Assembly: GCA_015183035.1 (NCBI GenBank)
Contig: JACZZP010000018.1
Span: 1,178,001 to 1,242,000 of the forward strand
Direction: 5' to 3'
DNA length: 64,000 nucleotides
Source: Meloidogyne chitwoodi
Taxonomy: Eukaryota > Nematoda > Chromadorea > Rhabditida > Meloidogynidae
Both the position numbers and the translations under genes were made by a program. How positions within the stretch are numbered: the stretch's first letter is position 1; the number at the start of each line of letters is the position of its first letter. The notes beneath the pieces were generated by a model that worked only from the letters and a program-made list of their open reading frames with translations, searched no databases and was not told the origin of the DNA. This document shows, one piece after another, positions 36,318 through 49,818 of this stretch.

Positions 36318-38392
36318 TTAAGGCTTTCCACTACTGCCAAATTTTTGATTTTGTACTGTTGACTGCATTGGATTTCCAGTATGATGATGAATATTTGTAG
36401 CTGTATGTGGAACGCTAGTAGAGTAATGGGCAGTTACAACTTGGGGAGGTTGCATTGAAGTGTGAGAATGACCACCATGATGTTGTCCGCCATATGCATG
36501 ATGAGCTGATCCAGCTGAAAAATCTGCAGAAGCTGAAGCAGCCAAGGAATTTAATTGATTTGCATAAACCTAAATTTTTAAGCAATTTTTTACTCTTAGT
36601 TACCAGCCCAAAATGGGTGGGAAAAAAATCTTTTAATTAAAAAATCTCACCATTGCGGCTTCATAGACTGCTTGTTGTTGTGCAACCAACTGGGCAGCTG
36701 CCAAATCTCTAGGATTTATTGGACCTCCAGCATTACTTCCCATTTGCCCTCCTCCCCTATTTCCAGCATTATTACCACCAGAAGGACCTCCTAGAGCAAA
36801 ATGACTAGTAATTGTGCCTTGTTGTTGTTGTGGATGTGCAAATCCATTTCCATGAAATGGAATAGCCGTTGCTGTTGGTGCAATTCTTAGCAAGTCAACT
36901 CCTTGAGGCAAATCAGCACAATTAACGCCATTTCCATGTTGAGGATGGTGACCATAAGCCCCAGCTAAAGCTGCTGCCATTCCATGATGATGATTGTGGT
37001 GATGATGATGAGATGCAGCAGGTGGAGGTCCATAAGCTGGTAAACGAGGAATAAAAGAAGCATAAGCTAATAATTGTTCAGGTGCTAATCCATAAAGGTT
37101 ACGAGCAGCAGCAGCACGTGTTTTGTTTAATTGAAGGGGTAACATAACCTCCTTTGGTTGGGCCTAAATATTTATTAAAAAATAATAATTTTCAATTTAT
37201 AATAAAAACCTTCTTGCATTCGACCATCTTCCCATTGATTTCGTGAAAATGTATTTCACAAACTTTGTCGCTCACTTCATCATCATCAAAGGTAATAAAC
37301 CCAAAACCTTTAAATTAAAAATTCAACATCAAAAAAAAGAATAAACCCTATAAATTAGATAAGATTGTCTATATATGTAAATCCTCAAAAAATTTAAATA
37401 AACCTCTATGCCGTTGAGTAGTTTTATCAAACATTAACATTGCATCTTCAATATGCCCGTATTGTGAAAAATATTGTTTAATATCCTCTATCTAAAAATT
37501 TAAAAAATTTATAATAATAAATCTTAAAAAATTTTACAGAAGAGTTAGAAGAGAGGCCACCAATAAAAACTTTCTTTGTTTTTACAACTAATTTAGGTTG
37601 ATGCTTTTTAGGAAAAGCTATTTTAGGGTCTATTCGTTTTCCATCTAATTCATGAATTTCAACTATAAGCACTTTTTCAACAGCAACTGGATCCGCAAAA
37701 GTGATAAACCCAAAGCCTCTTGCACGCTTAGTTGTGGGATCCCGCATTACCATACATTCATTAACTTCGCCAAATTTGCAAAAATAATCACGAAGACCCT
37801 CTGAAAAAAATTAAGCATTAATTGTTAAAAAAAAAAACAGTTCAATGTATAAACTAGGCAATAGCATTTACCAGACACTATTTATTAGAGATAGAAAGGT
37901 AAGAAAATAATTTTGATCTCTAGCCTTTTTTTATCTCTCAAGAATTAGAGATAAAAATTAATGAAAATACACGATGCCAATAAATGCCTTATTTTAAAAT
38001 ATATCCTTAAATTAATAGATTAAAATCTTTAACAAACCTGCAGTAGTTTGCCAGCTAAGACCACCAACAAACATCTTTCTACAAAAAAAGTAAATTTTTT
38101 ATCACATTTTAATTTTAAATAAATACCCAGGTTCATTATTCCCACCAATTTCACTATCAACACTTTCATCCAAATTTGTTGTTGTTGCTTGTGAATCTGC
38201 ATCTTCTGTTAATGCAGCAGAACATGCAGAACCTCCAGCCTTTTGATCAACACTTGAAAGCGTAGTTTTTTGTTTTTGACAATTTCCATTATTTTCTTTT
38301 TGATTATTTTTTTGTTGTTCTTCTTCTTTTTCATTATTATTGTCACCTTCAACCTTCACTTGAACTCCATCTTCTATCTCAGGCTTTCCCAT
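36318..38392 (-). CDS. msi-1: Musashi RNA-binding protein
   Basis: Neural and germline translational regulator with two RRMs. The N-terminus ([16 protein letters not shown]) is acidic and Asn/Gln-rich. RRM1 reads [39 protein letters not shown] and ends in [13 protein letters not shown] [17 protein letters not shown]2 reads [43 protein letters not shown], and [14 protein letters not shown], all typical of Musashi. The C-terminal half is rich in Ala, His, Gly and Gln ([12 protein letters not shown]), with the Musashi-type [20 protein letters not shown]. It ends GSSGKP at TAA 36318-36320. It is divergently arranged with respect to stt-3, with a 2.9-kb spacer that may hold control elements. Confidence 0.95.
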
Positions 38393-41264
38393 AGGTTTTT
38401 TCCCTTAACACTGTTGAAAACTTTTCTTCTTTTCGTTTTTTACCCGACACTTTTTTTAATGCACAATTTGCAGAATTAAAAATAAATAAATAAAAAGAGA
38501 ATAGAGGAAGAAAGAATTTAAATATTTTTTAATAATAATTTTCTTCTACGAACACAACTTTTATTTTTTATTCATCCTAATTTTTAAAAGAAATGTTGTG
38601 TTTTTACTCTACTCTACAGCTCTACCGGACGGACAGAGTAGAGGGGAAGAAGCGGAAAAAGTGTGGTGTAGTGATGGGTGCACCTGAAAAATGTTAAAAA
38701 AAAATTAAATTTAAAAAATCAGATATAAATTATTTAAAAAAAGTCAAAGAAAGGTGTCGAGAATTGAAGCAATTTGAAGGGCAAAAATTTAAAAAAGCTT
38801 TTTTAGATGTTTAAGAGGTAAAGTAATATATACCGGTTTTGTTTATTACGCGATCTTCTCTCCTTTTTTTTAACAAAAATGATATTATTATTATAATACT
38901 AAATATGAGTATTATTAAACACAACTACATACTATCTGAACGGAATTCTTATTTTTTAAATTGTTGTTGTTGATTGCGCATAGGGGTATATATAAATATA
39001 TTCTTGCCGATTGAGGGGATCGAGAGAAGAGGAAAGGGGAAAAAATATATAGGAAGGACAGACAATCGATTGATGATGAATGGTCTAACACAAACTCTTT
39101 TCAATTTTCTTTTGTGTGCGCGAAAGCTTTAAAAATAGTCAGCCAGTCAAAGGCCGAAAGATTAGGGAGGAAGAGTTTAAGGATTAAACAGCTGAATACC
39201 CAACTCATCTCAATGTTAGATGAGTTGGGCAGATCAGATCCCCTGATTCATATTTTCTCCTCTTGTAAAGTGTTCTTTTTTAAATTATTTTTATAAGCCT
39301 AAAATTGTCCAAAATAGATTAGGTCTGTCTGAAAGATCTAAAATGCATTTATTAGGCTATGTAATTATAAAAGTAATCTCGCATTAAGTGTTTTTCGATA
39401 TATCTTATTGTTGGCTGTCACATTCCAAAAATCTAAAATGATTTTTTCTCTGGATAAATTATAGACAATTTAAGAGATAAAATGATTAAATAATGGTGGA
39501 AATGTTTATTTCCACGCATAACATTTTTTTCTTTACACTGCTATATTTAAAGTCTCGTCCACTTTTTTCTAATCAATCAAAAGAGTCAATAAAATAGTAC
39601 AAAAAAACTCGGTTGTGGACAAAAAAATAAAAATAAATTTTAAATGATAAGGAAAGAAAAGTAAAAAATAAAGGTTGAAAATTGGAGAAATATTTTTTAA
39701 TAAATTTCAAAATAAATATGGAGTATTAATAAATATGTAGATAAAAAAACAAAAAAAAATAAACATAAATCAATTAACAAAACACAAAAGAATAATTAAT
39801 GTTTATTGATACATAAAAATAAGAAAGGGTCAATTAATTTAATTTAAATAAAATCCAAAAATATTGCAAAAAATGTAAATAGAATTAAATTTACAGGATT
39901 ATTTAGTATTTTTTAACTATTTATTACTTTTGTGTTTTTGTTTCAGTTAAATTTAAGTGAAAGGGTAGCAGCAGTCTTCATTTTCAAAAATATAACTTTT
40001 TGAAATCAGCTTTAGAAAAAAAAATAGGGGAAGGGTTAAAATTGACGGAGGAATATAATAGAGCGTTGCCAACTATAAGTGAAAAAAGGGTAAGAAAAAA
40101 GGCGGCACTCCGGTTGGCCCGATGAAAAAGACGGCATAACCCTAAACTAACTCTTTTCTCTTACCACCTGCTCAATATTTTTTTCTTTTCAAAAATTATC
40201 TCTAATATATAACTTTCTCTATTTCTTTTTTAAGCTCCGATGAATTTTAGTCAAATTTGAGACACTCTAACTTTGATATCTCCTTTTTCTGTAGTCTTTT
40301 ATTAAATTAGTTTCTTTCATTTCTATGCCCTTCTTTATTTCTCTGACATATTAGATATTGGTGTTAACTCCATGGCTGCCTTATTATTTGTTAGTCAGAG
40401 AAGAACATGAGAGTCGTCGAAATGAGAGGAACGAATTAAAGGACAAAGTCATGAAGAGAACGTTGTGTTTAAAAAGAAATACACGTAGTAAATGTTCAGC
40501 CAGGGAATTGAGGAAGGGTGCAAAAAAAAATAAAGAGAAAAATCGAAGAAGGGCCAGGCAATTCATTTTTAAGAAAAAAGGAAGGATTTTCTTACATCCG
40601 TTCCTTTTCATAGTAAAAAAATTGATTAACTATGTATTAAAAAAGTTAGAAAGTAAAAAGATTGAATAATAGAATAAAATTGCACTTTGTGATTTGGGGA
40701 AACTAAATTAAAAAAGAATTTGAGAGAATTGAATTTAAAATTTAGAGAAATATTTACTGAAAATTTAAAAAAAATTAAAATTTTCAAAATAAATATTGAT
40801 TGAAGTTAAAAATACAATAAAATTTTTAAAAAATCAATGTATTTATGTATGATTTAAAAATTACTGTAGGAATTATAAAATTACATACGATGATCAAATA
40901 ATTAAAAAAGGGCGTAGATTACATCTTTATCTTCTTTAAAACAATATTTAGCTTTGGAAATTTATCCCCTTTAAATTTTGCTAAATATATTTTAAAATGG
41001 CGAAATGCCCAAATAATTTTTACAGCTCTCTTGCTTTTCATACTATTTAGCAAATCCGTTCGTTTGCACGGAGCTACAAAAATGGATTTACTCGATTTTT
41101 GAATAACTCAACTTATGCTGTGCAAACATTAATTGTTATATTTTTGTGGCCATAAAATTATACTTTACAATTTTAATTTCATAAATTATACTTTTTAATA
41201 TTTTTCTACAGATAATTTTGGAGTTTAAAATATTTTCTTATTTTCTAGATAATATATAATTTTA
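38393..41264. other. Long divergent intergenic region, msi-1 to stt-3
   Basis: About 2.9 kb with no convincing gene. An open frame at 40358-40669 is Lys/Arg/Glu-rich and resembles no family. A perfect 12-bp hairpin (39199-39229, 7-nt loop) and a purine-rich stretch near 39015-39060 are the only structured features noted. It probably holds the promoters of both flanking genes. Confidence 0.5.
39199..39229. other. Perfect 12-bp hairpin
   Basis: CCCAACTCATCT, a 7-nt loop, then AGATGAGTTGGG. The stem is perfect and has 50% G+C in a very AT-rich spacer. It could be structure in a transcribed leader or chance; the stem is short for a miRNA precursor. Confidence 0.4.
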
Positions 41265-44200
41265 ATGAGTGATTCATCAGCTTTGTTAGCTTCAAAGGAA
41301 AAGGAAAAATCTAAAACTCAAACAATACAAATACAATCTTCTTTGGAAAGAGGTTTTCCTAGTCTTTTAGTTTTTGTTATACTTGGATTGGCATGGCTTG
41401 TTGGCTTTGCTTCCAGACTTTTTGCAATTGTTCGATTTGAATCCATAATTCATGAATTTGATCCTTGGTAAATTTCTAAATTTTATTCTTAATTTAATTT
41501 GTTAAGTTTAGGTTTAATTATCGTTCAACTCAATATATGGTAGAAAATGGCTTTTATAATTTTTTAAACTGGTTTGATGGTTTGTTTCACATTTTTGAGC
41601 AAAAATACATATCTTTTATATTTTAGAAAGAGCGTGGTATCCTCTTGGTCGTATTGTTGGTGGAACTATTTACCCTGGATTAATGCTAACAAGTGGTTAT
41701 ATTCATTATTTACTTTCATGTTTAAATATACCGGTTCATATACGAGATATTTGTGTTTTTCTTGCCCCTACATTTAGGTTAATATTAAATACCTTTTAAT
41801 TATTTAAAAATTAATTTAGCGGTCTTACTGCAATTGCTACTTATCTTTTGACAAAAGAACTCTGGTCCACAGGGGCCGGTCTTTTTGCTGCTTGTTTTAT
41901 TGTAATATCGCCTGGATATACAAGGTTTTTAATTATTTATCATCTTTTAAATTACTTTATTTTCAGTCGTTCAGTTGCTGGCTCTTATGACAATGAAGGA
42001 ATTGCTATTTTTGCGCTGCAGTTTACTTATTTTCTTTGGGTTCGCTCGGTTAAAACTGGTTCAGTTTTTTGGGCTGTCCTAACTTCTTTATCTTATTTCT
42101 ACATGGTTTCTGCTTGGGGCGGATATGTTTTTATGTAATTTTATTTTTGAATTAAATATAGAATTATTTTATAGCATCAATTTGATCCCACTTCATGTCC
42201 TTATTCTTGTTATAAGTGGAAATTACACAAACAAGGTTTTTAATTAGTAAATTCTAATTATTAGGAGAGTAAAGAATCTTATATATTTATTCTTGTCCTC
42301 TAAAATTTTGTTTTAAATTAAGCCAACTAATTTTAGATTTACATTGCGTATACAACTTTTTACGTCCTTGGTCAACTCATGGCAATGCAAGTACTAAATT
42401 TTCTTTTAATTTTAATTATAAATTTGAAAATTTTATGTCCCTTTTGTTGGTTTTCAACCTGTAAAGACTAGCGAACATATGGCTGCTTTTGGCATTTTTG
42501 GATTGTTACAGGTTCAATCTTATTTTGTTCTTATTTAAAAAATTTTAGTTGATTGGTGCATTAAAATTCGTCCAAGGACGTTTAACTCAAAAGCAGTTTT
42601 TTGCTCTTTTTGCCGGTGTTATTCTCTTCACTTTTTCTGTTGGAATTGTAATTTTGATGCTGTTAACATATACAGGTATTTTTTAAAATTTTTCCTGATT
42701 TATGAAAAAATTGTTTTAAGGTTATATTGCTCCGTGGACTGGTCGTTTTTATTCACTTTGGGACACTGGATATGCAAAAATACACATTCCAATTATTGCT
42801 AGTGTTAGTGAACATCAACCAACGTTTAGAAATGTTTTTTTGTAAAAATAATTTAAAATTTTAGAACTTGGGTTTCCTTCTTTTTTGATTTGCATATTAC
42901 TGCCGCTGTCTTCCCTGCTGGACTCTGGTTTTGTGTTGAAAATGTCAATAGTGAACGTCTTTTTGGTATTTTCATTTTAATTTTTATTTATTTTAATTTT
43001 TTAAAGTAATTCTCTATGCCGTCACTGCTGTATATTTTGCTGGTGTTATGGTCAGGTTAATGCTTACTTTAACTCCAGTTGTCTGTGTACTCTCTGGCAT
43101 TGCTTTTTCATGTATCTTTGAAAGATATATGCTTGAGGATGTTGAACAAAGGAAAGCTGAAGGAGGAAAAGATGCCAAAGATGGAACAGGAGGTGATTAT
43201 TTTTTCAATTTTAGTCATTTTTTAAAATTAAAAAAAATTGTTAGATAAACGACTTTACGACAAAGCAACAGCCAAAATTGGCAAACAACAAAAGGCTTCT
43301 CAGTCAGCTGTAGCATCATTTAGTCCAGCTGTAGGAACCTCCGATATTACTGATCATATCGGAATGAATACAAGGTTTTTTTAATATTTTTAGTTTTTGT
43401 TAATTTGTTCAATTTTTTGATCCATTGTTCTCGTTGCTATGTTGTTCATTTTGCTTATGTATGTTGCTCATTGTACTTATGTAACAAGCAATGCTTATTC
43501 TCATCCAAGCGTTGTTCTTCAATCACACACAAACGACGGGTTTTTTAAAGAATTTTATTTGCTTATTGTTAATTTTTTAAATATTACAGTGGTCGTATAA
43601 TTATGGATGATTTTCGAGAAGCTTACTATTGGTTGCGAAAGAACACACCAGATGATGCCCGAATAATGTCTTGGTGGGATTATGGCTATCAAATTGCTGG
43701 AATGGCTAATCGTACAACACTTGTAGATAACAATACTTGGAATAATTCACACATTGCTTTGGTATATTTATTTTTATTGTTTAATAATTTATGTACTTAA
43801 AAAGGTTGGAATGGCTATGTCAAGTAATGAGTCTTTTGCTTATGAAATTATGAGAGATTTAGACGTCAATTATGTTTTGGGTTTGTATTATTTTTTAAAA
43901 GTATCTTGTAAAAATACATTTTTATCAGCTTCTTTCGCTAAAAATTTATCCAATGGATTCTTTGTGAATTAAAATATTTTTTTATTAATAAAAGTATTGT
44001 TCTTTTAGTAATTTTTGGCGGCGTCATTGGTTATAGTGGAGATGACATAAACAAATTTTTATGGATGGTTCGAATTGCAGAAGGAGAACATCCAAAAATT
44101 GTAATTAAATGTATTTTTATTTACATTTTTTCTGAAATTTAAGATACATGAAGGTGATTATTTTACTGAATCCGGAGAATACAGTGTTGGGGCACAAGCA

Positions 44201-44665
44201 TCTAGAACAATGTTAGATTCAATTATGTATAAAATGTCTTATTATCGCTTTGGTGAATTACGTGTAAGTTTTAAATTTTTTAGTTTTTTTCATTTATTCG
44301 ATTTTTAAATTAATTAAGATTGGCTACAATCAACCACCAGGTTATGACCGAACTAGAGGATATCCAATTGGCAGAAAAGATTTTACATTAGAAAAACTGG
44401 AAGAAGCTTACACTACAGAGAATTGGCTAGTTCGAATTTATAAAGTTGTCGAACCACCAAATCGTCCATCAATTAAATATAAGGATAGACAAGTGAAAGG
44501 AAAACGATTTGTTAGCAAAAAGGTTTTATAATTTTTCTTTCATATTTTGTGCAAAGAATTTTAAATAATTTTTAGACAAAATCCATCAGAAAGGGCACTA
44601 TTAGGGCAACAACAATAAGTTCAAAGAACGGTCAATCAAAACCAAAAATTGTTGAGAAAAATTGA
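41265..44665 (+). CDS. stt-3: Oligosaccharyltransferase catalytic subunit STT3
   Basis: Transfers the lipid-linked oligosaccharide to Asn in the ER. The exons encode a short cytosolic N-terminus ([15 protein letters not shown]), then a multi-span membrane region with the first luminal loop motif [19 protein letters not shown] (the DxD-like Asp of STT3), the [14 protein letters not shown] loop, the [14 protein letters not shown] stretch (SVSEHQPT), and the luminal catalytic WWDYGYQ motif in [18 protein letters not shown]. The DK-type region ([32 protein letters not shown]) follows. It ends KPKIVEKN at 44665. Introns are short and AT-rich. Length and order of motifs match the STT3-B/A family. 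Confidence 0.96.
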
Positions 44666-45216
44666 AAAGCTATTTCTTTGCTAAAGTTGTGATGTTATTT
44701 CAGATACAAATTTATTTTAGGTAATATTTTAATCGTGTTATTAACTTTTTTCTTTATTACTGACTGAAAAGATTATTTTTAAAACTAACTTGAAATTTTT
44801 AGAAATTCTTTTTATATTTTACAGATATATTAATAAAGAAAAAAAGTTGTCATTTATTTAAAATATTACCTTGTTTTTGTTTTTCGGTTTTTTGTTTTCT
44901 CCATTCTTTCAGCTTTTTTTTGAATTGTCTGTTCTTAAATTTAATTTTTTTATCTTGTCTTATTGCAATTGTTTTTTATCAAGGAACTCCAGAACATTTT
45001 ACTTTACCTATTTAAAGACAAGTTGATTTATTTATTTGTTTAAAAATATAATAAGTTTATATATCTAATTGTTGTTTTCATCGAAATAAATAAATATTTA
45101 TTTAAATTTTAATTCTGATTTTATATTAGTACTAAAAGAAGTTCTTTTAATACTTTTGACAAATGATTTTCTTTCAGCATCATGTTAAATTATTTTTAAG
45201 ACCATTTTCTTCTATA
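44666..45216. other. Spacer, stt-3 to DJ-1
   Basis: About 550 bp, AT-rich, holding the stt-3 3' UTR. TTTCTTTCAG at about 45169-45178 precedes the DJ-1 start by about 40 bp. It looks like a 3' splice acceptor, which in nematodes would mark a trans-splice site. No other gene. Confidence 0.5.
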
Positions 45217-46057
45217 ATGACAAAATCTGCTTTGATTATTGGATCTAATGGGTCTGAAGATATTGAATTAATTGTAACTAGTGATATTTTACGACGAGCT
45301 GGTTTGTTTCTTTTTTAAACATTTAAAGATGTTAGGCGAGAATATAAGTTTGAATATTTTTTGGGATATATTCATAAAGTGTATGTAGTGATGTTTTAAT
45401 TTTTTAAGTTCTTTTGATATGTCCGGTCTTTTAGTTTAGTAATTTTAAAGATTTTTTCACCAAAATTTATACTAATAGATTTTAAATTTGTAAGGTATTG
45501 ATGTGACTATTGCTGGTTTACAAGACGAAAAGCTAATTACTTGTGCTCGTAAAGCAACACTTCAAGTTGATGCTTTGTTCAAAGATGTAATTGAAAAAGA
45601 GTTTGATGCTGTTATTCTACCTGGAGGTTACAGAATCTTTTGACTATTTTTTGTAAAATATTTTTATTTATAGGACAACCTGGCTCTGATAATCTTGCAA
45701 AGGTATATTTATTTTATTTATTTCATTTTAATTAATTTTTAGGATGAGCGTGTTGGCAAACTTCTTCAACATCATGAGAAGGCAGGAAAAATTGTCGCTG
45801 CTATTTGTGCAGCACCCATTGCGTTTGTCAGTCATGGAATTGCCAAGAATGGAACTCTAACCTCATATCCAGCAGTCAAAGAAATGATCACTAATGCTGG
45901 CTATAATTACTCTGAAGATAAAGTTTGTGTTTGGAAAAATGTTGTTACTAGTCGTGGACCTGGAACTGCTTTTGATTTTGCTTTAAAATTAGTTGAATTA
46001 CTAACAGATTCTGAAAAAGTTGATTCAGTGAAAAAGGCATTGCTTCATGATATTTGA
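45217..46057 (+). CDS. djr-1: DJ-1/PARK7-like protein
   Basis: Small class I glutamine-amidotransferase-like protein involved in oxidative-stress and glyoxal handling. Four or so exons give MTKSALIIGSNGSEDIELIV, ILRRAG joined to IDVTIAGLQDEKLITC, DAVILPGGQPGSDNLAKD, and KIVAAICAAPIAFVSHGIAK. The nucleophile Cys lies in AAICAAP, the Glu that lowers its pKa in SEDIELI, and the downstream VTSRGPGTAFDFALKLVE motif is intact. It ends KKALLHDI at 46057. The first intron (about 45302-45495) is long for this gene. It is followed after 217 bp by mlh-1 on the same strand. Confidence 0.95.
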
Positions 46058-46273
46058 GACATTTTGAAAAATTATTTAAAAATTATAGGTCTTTTATTTA
46101 ATCGATATTATTTAAAAATAAAAATATAATTTATTTATATTAAATAAATTTATTTGACTTAAATATTTTTTGTTATTTATTTTTATTTAACTTTTTTTAT
46201 AAAATATTTTTTTGTCTTACAATTACTTTAAGTTACCTAAGCAATATATTTTTTTGTTTATATATATATATTT

Positions 46274-49200
46274 ATGTGTTCTACAATTCCAAGAATTGTG
46301 CAACTTTCGCAAAATGTTGTAGATAAAATTGCTGCTGGAGAAGGTTTTTTTCTTTTTTTTTCAATTTTTGTTTATAAGTTTAAATATATCTTTAATTCTA
46401 TAATTTCTTAAATTTTCAAGTTGTTATCAGACCAGTTAATGCAGTAAAAGAACTTATTGAAAACAGTTTGGATTCTGGAGCAACAGGTTTTTTAAAGATG
46501 TTTTTGTATTATTTTTATAATTTTTTTCTAGAAATTAATGTCTCAATTCGTTCTGGAGGATTAGAATTAATTAAAATTCAAGTATTTTATTTAAAATTTC
46601 CAAAACTTAAAAATTAATTTAAGGATAATGGACATGGAATTAATCGAGAAGAACTTGCAATTGTTTGTTATCGTTTTACTACTTCAAAATTACGTGAATT
46701 TGAAGATTTACAAAAAATTCAAACTTTTGGTTTTCGTGGGGAAGCTTTAGCTTCGATTTCTTTAGTTTCTGATTTAACTATAACAACAAGAACAGTAAAC
46801 GAATTATGTGCATCTAAAGCTTCTTATAAAGGTTTTTTTTAATTTTTTAACAAAAGATTCTTTAATGTCAGATGGCAAACTTATTGGACAAATTGAACGG
46901 TCAGCAGGTCTTGAAGGAACAACAATTTGTGTTGAAAAACTTTTTCAGAATATGCCATCAAGGTTAGCAGCATTTCGTCAACCGAATGAAGAAGCTAGTA
47001 GAATTGCTGATATTTTAGTTATTTTTTAATTTTAAAATATTTGTAAATAAATGTATTTAAAGGTTCGTTATTCTATTCATTATCCAAATGTTTCTTTTTC
47101 TTATCGTCGTCTTGATGGTAATGGATTTGATTTTAGAACTTTGGGTAATGGTGTAAGTATTTTTAATATATTTATTTAAATAATATTTTTAAATTTTAAT
47201 TTATTTTAAGGATCAACACAGCACAATTCGAAGATTACTTAACGAGAAAGCATCTAAAGTTATTTTTTTTTAATAAATATTTTCTTTTAAACAACTTTTA
47301 GGAATTAACCAATATAGAATTTCAAAATAATTCTCTACATTTTTCTGCTAAAATTTGTTTGAGTGCTCCGGTGGCTATTTTTACTTCTAAGGCAGTGCAG
47401 ACACGAAATGTTTTTTTTAATTATAATTAAATATAAAAATGATTTTTTTTTATTTTTTTAGGATAAATTAAAAATTTTTCATCTGTAAGTTTAATTTTAT
47501 AATTAATATTTTACTTTTAATGTTTTACTTTTTTTAAACTTTCTCCTTTATTTTTTTATTTAAGGAAAGAGAAGATATTAAATAATAATATTTTTTAAAT
47601 TTTAGTTTTGTAAATGGCCGTTCAGTGGAATGTTCTCGTCTTCAAAAATCTTTTGAATCTGTTTTTACTTTAAGAGATTTACTTTGTCCTTTTGCTAGTT
47701 TTTCATTAAAAATTAATTCAGAATGTGTTGATGTAAATATACACCCAACAAAGAAAATTGTTTATTTTTTATATGAAAATGGTTAATTTAATTAATTAAT
47801 TTTATTTAATTTTATTTTAATTTTATTTTTAATTTTAAAGATATTATTGAATATATATCAAAGGTTATTTATTTATTTATTTTTTAATTTAATTTTAATA
47901 TTTATTTAGCAAATTGAAAAGTATTTAAATGAAAATCAAAATTATAAATCAATTTATTTAAATAATAATGATAAAAATGAATTTGAAGTTTATAATAAAA
48001 ATGAAAATAAAACAATAAAAAGAAAAAGAAAAGCTGCAGATATTATTGGAGAAAAAGAAGAAAAAAATAAAATTAAAACAGTCAAAGATTTTATAAATAA
48101 TTGTTCTCCTTCTTCTTCTTCTACTACTCTTAATAATTCATTAAATTCACCTAAAGTTGCTCCAAAAGATGTTTTTTTATTTTTTAAATATTTTTTAATA
48201 TTTTTTTTAGAAAATTCGTGTTGATTTTTTAAATAGAAGTTTAGATGAATTTATTTTAATAAATGATGATTTAAATAATCGGCCAAATTCTTTAGTTAAA
48301 ATTTCACTTTTAAAAGAAGTAACAGATGAAGAAGAAAAACAAAAAATAAATAATAATTTAAATCAAATTGAAATATTAGAAGAAGAAGAAGAAGATAATA
48401 ATTTAATTGAAGAAGAAGAACAAAATAATGAAATAATATCTTCTCAGGTTTTTAATTAAATTCTTCTTTTTTATTAAATAATTTTTATAGAAAGAATATT
48501 GTCTTCCTAGAGAATTTAATTTAAATTCTCTAATTAATTTGAGAAAAGAAATTTGTCAAAAAGCAAATAATAAATTAATTGAAATATTTAAAAAACATAT
48601 TTTAATTGGTTTTTTTAATATTAAATATTCACTTATTCAGTCAGATAATAATGTTTTTATTATTAATAATATTATTATTATTAAACAATTCTTTTATCAG
48701 GTTTTTTATTTATTTTATTTTTTTTGGAGATTTTTTTAAACAGAAAATTTTTTAAAATTTTTAATTTATTAAATATATTAATTCCTTAAAAATAATTAAT
48801 TTTTTATTTATTTTTTAAAGCTGATAATTTTTTCTTTTGGTAATTTGGGTGCTTATGATTTAATTAAATCAGATGATAATGATGAAAATAAAAATATTTA
48901 TATTTATGAATTATTTAAATTATATTTTGAAGAAGAAAAAGAAGAAAAAGAAGATTTTAATAATAGTAAAATTAATTATTTTATTAAAATTCTTTTTAAA
49001 CAAAGAAATATGCTTTGGAATTATTTTTCAATAAAAATTATTTTAAATTCAGAAGGTAAAAATTATAAAATAATTAATTTTAATTAATTAATTTATTAAT
49101 TTATTCTTTTAGAAAAAGATGAAGAATTAAATTCATTAATTTTAGCATCAATTCCTTGTATAATAAATGATTATTTACCTGAAATGGAAGGATTACCTTT

Positions 49201-49516
49201 ATTTATTTATAAATTAGCTAATATTAATTATAATAATGTATTATTTAAATTTAATTAAATTAATTATTTAAATTAATAATTTATTTATTTTTAGGAAAAG
49301 ATTTGTTTTTCTGAAATTGCTCTTGCTCTTGCTGATTTTTATTTACCTTCAATAAATGAGAAGGAAAAAGAAGAAGAGGAAATAATTGAAAGAACTTTAC
49401 GTTCTTTAATTTTCCCTGCTTTACGTAATAAATTTTTGCCAAATTCAGAATTGAATGAATTTATTAAAGAATTAACCTCAACTTCACAAGCTTTTAAACA
49501 TTTTGGACGTTGTTAA
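46274..49516 (+). CDS. mlh-1: DNA mismatch-repair protein MLH1
   Basis: MutL-family subunit that couples mismatch recognition to repair and acts in meiotic crossover. The N-terminal GHKL ATPase motifs are all visible: [20 protein letters not shown] (motif I), KIQDNGHGI (II), TSKL and [14 protein letters not shown] (III), and [16 protein letters not shown]. The transducer domain follows ([26 protein letters not shown]). The central linker (about 47930-48450) is Asn/Lys/Glu-rich with acidic runs (EEEEEDN). The C-terminal domain ends in FGRC-stop, recalling the FERC end of MLH1 proteins. This, with the ATPase signature, favours MLH1 over PMS2. Several introns interrupt; some joins in the linker are uncertain. 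Confidence 0.92.
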
Positions 49517-49818
49517 ATATTTTTTATAAAATTTAAAAATTATTTAATTTTATTAATTTTCAAGTATAAAGAACTGAAGAAATTCTTTTTTAAATTTATT
49601 TAATTTAATTTTCTCCTTCTTTGTTTCTCTGCTGTTGACTAATTAAAAATTAAAAAGAGTATCTTTTGTTTATCCCCTAGCAATATTTCTCGTCCTTTTT
49701 ACGTTAAAGCATTCCCCCGGTAAATGAACTTTAAATTAATTAATGTTTTTTTATTTTAATAATTTATTTAAAATTATTTAATTTCTCTTAAATAATAAAA
49801 AATAATTAAATAATTTTA
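49517..49818. other. Spacer between convergent mlh-1 and ZP gene
   Basis: AT-rich 3' flanks of two convergent genes. No feature seen. Confidence 0.4.

Noticed and set aside
40358..40669. 103-aa Lys/Arg-rich open frame and its opposite-strand partner
   Set aside because: Purine-rich sequence read in both directions; no domain; better explained as composition bias.
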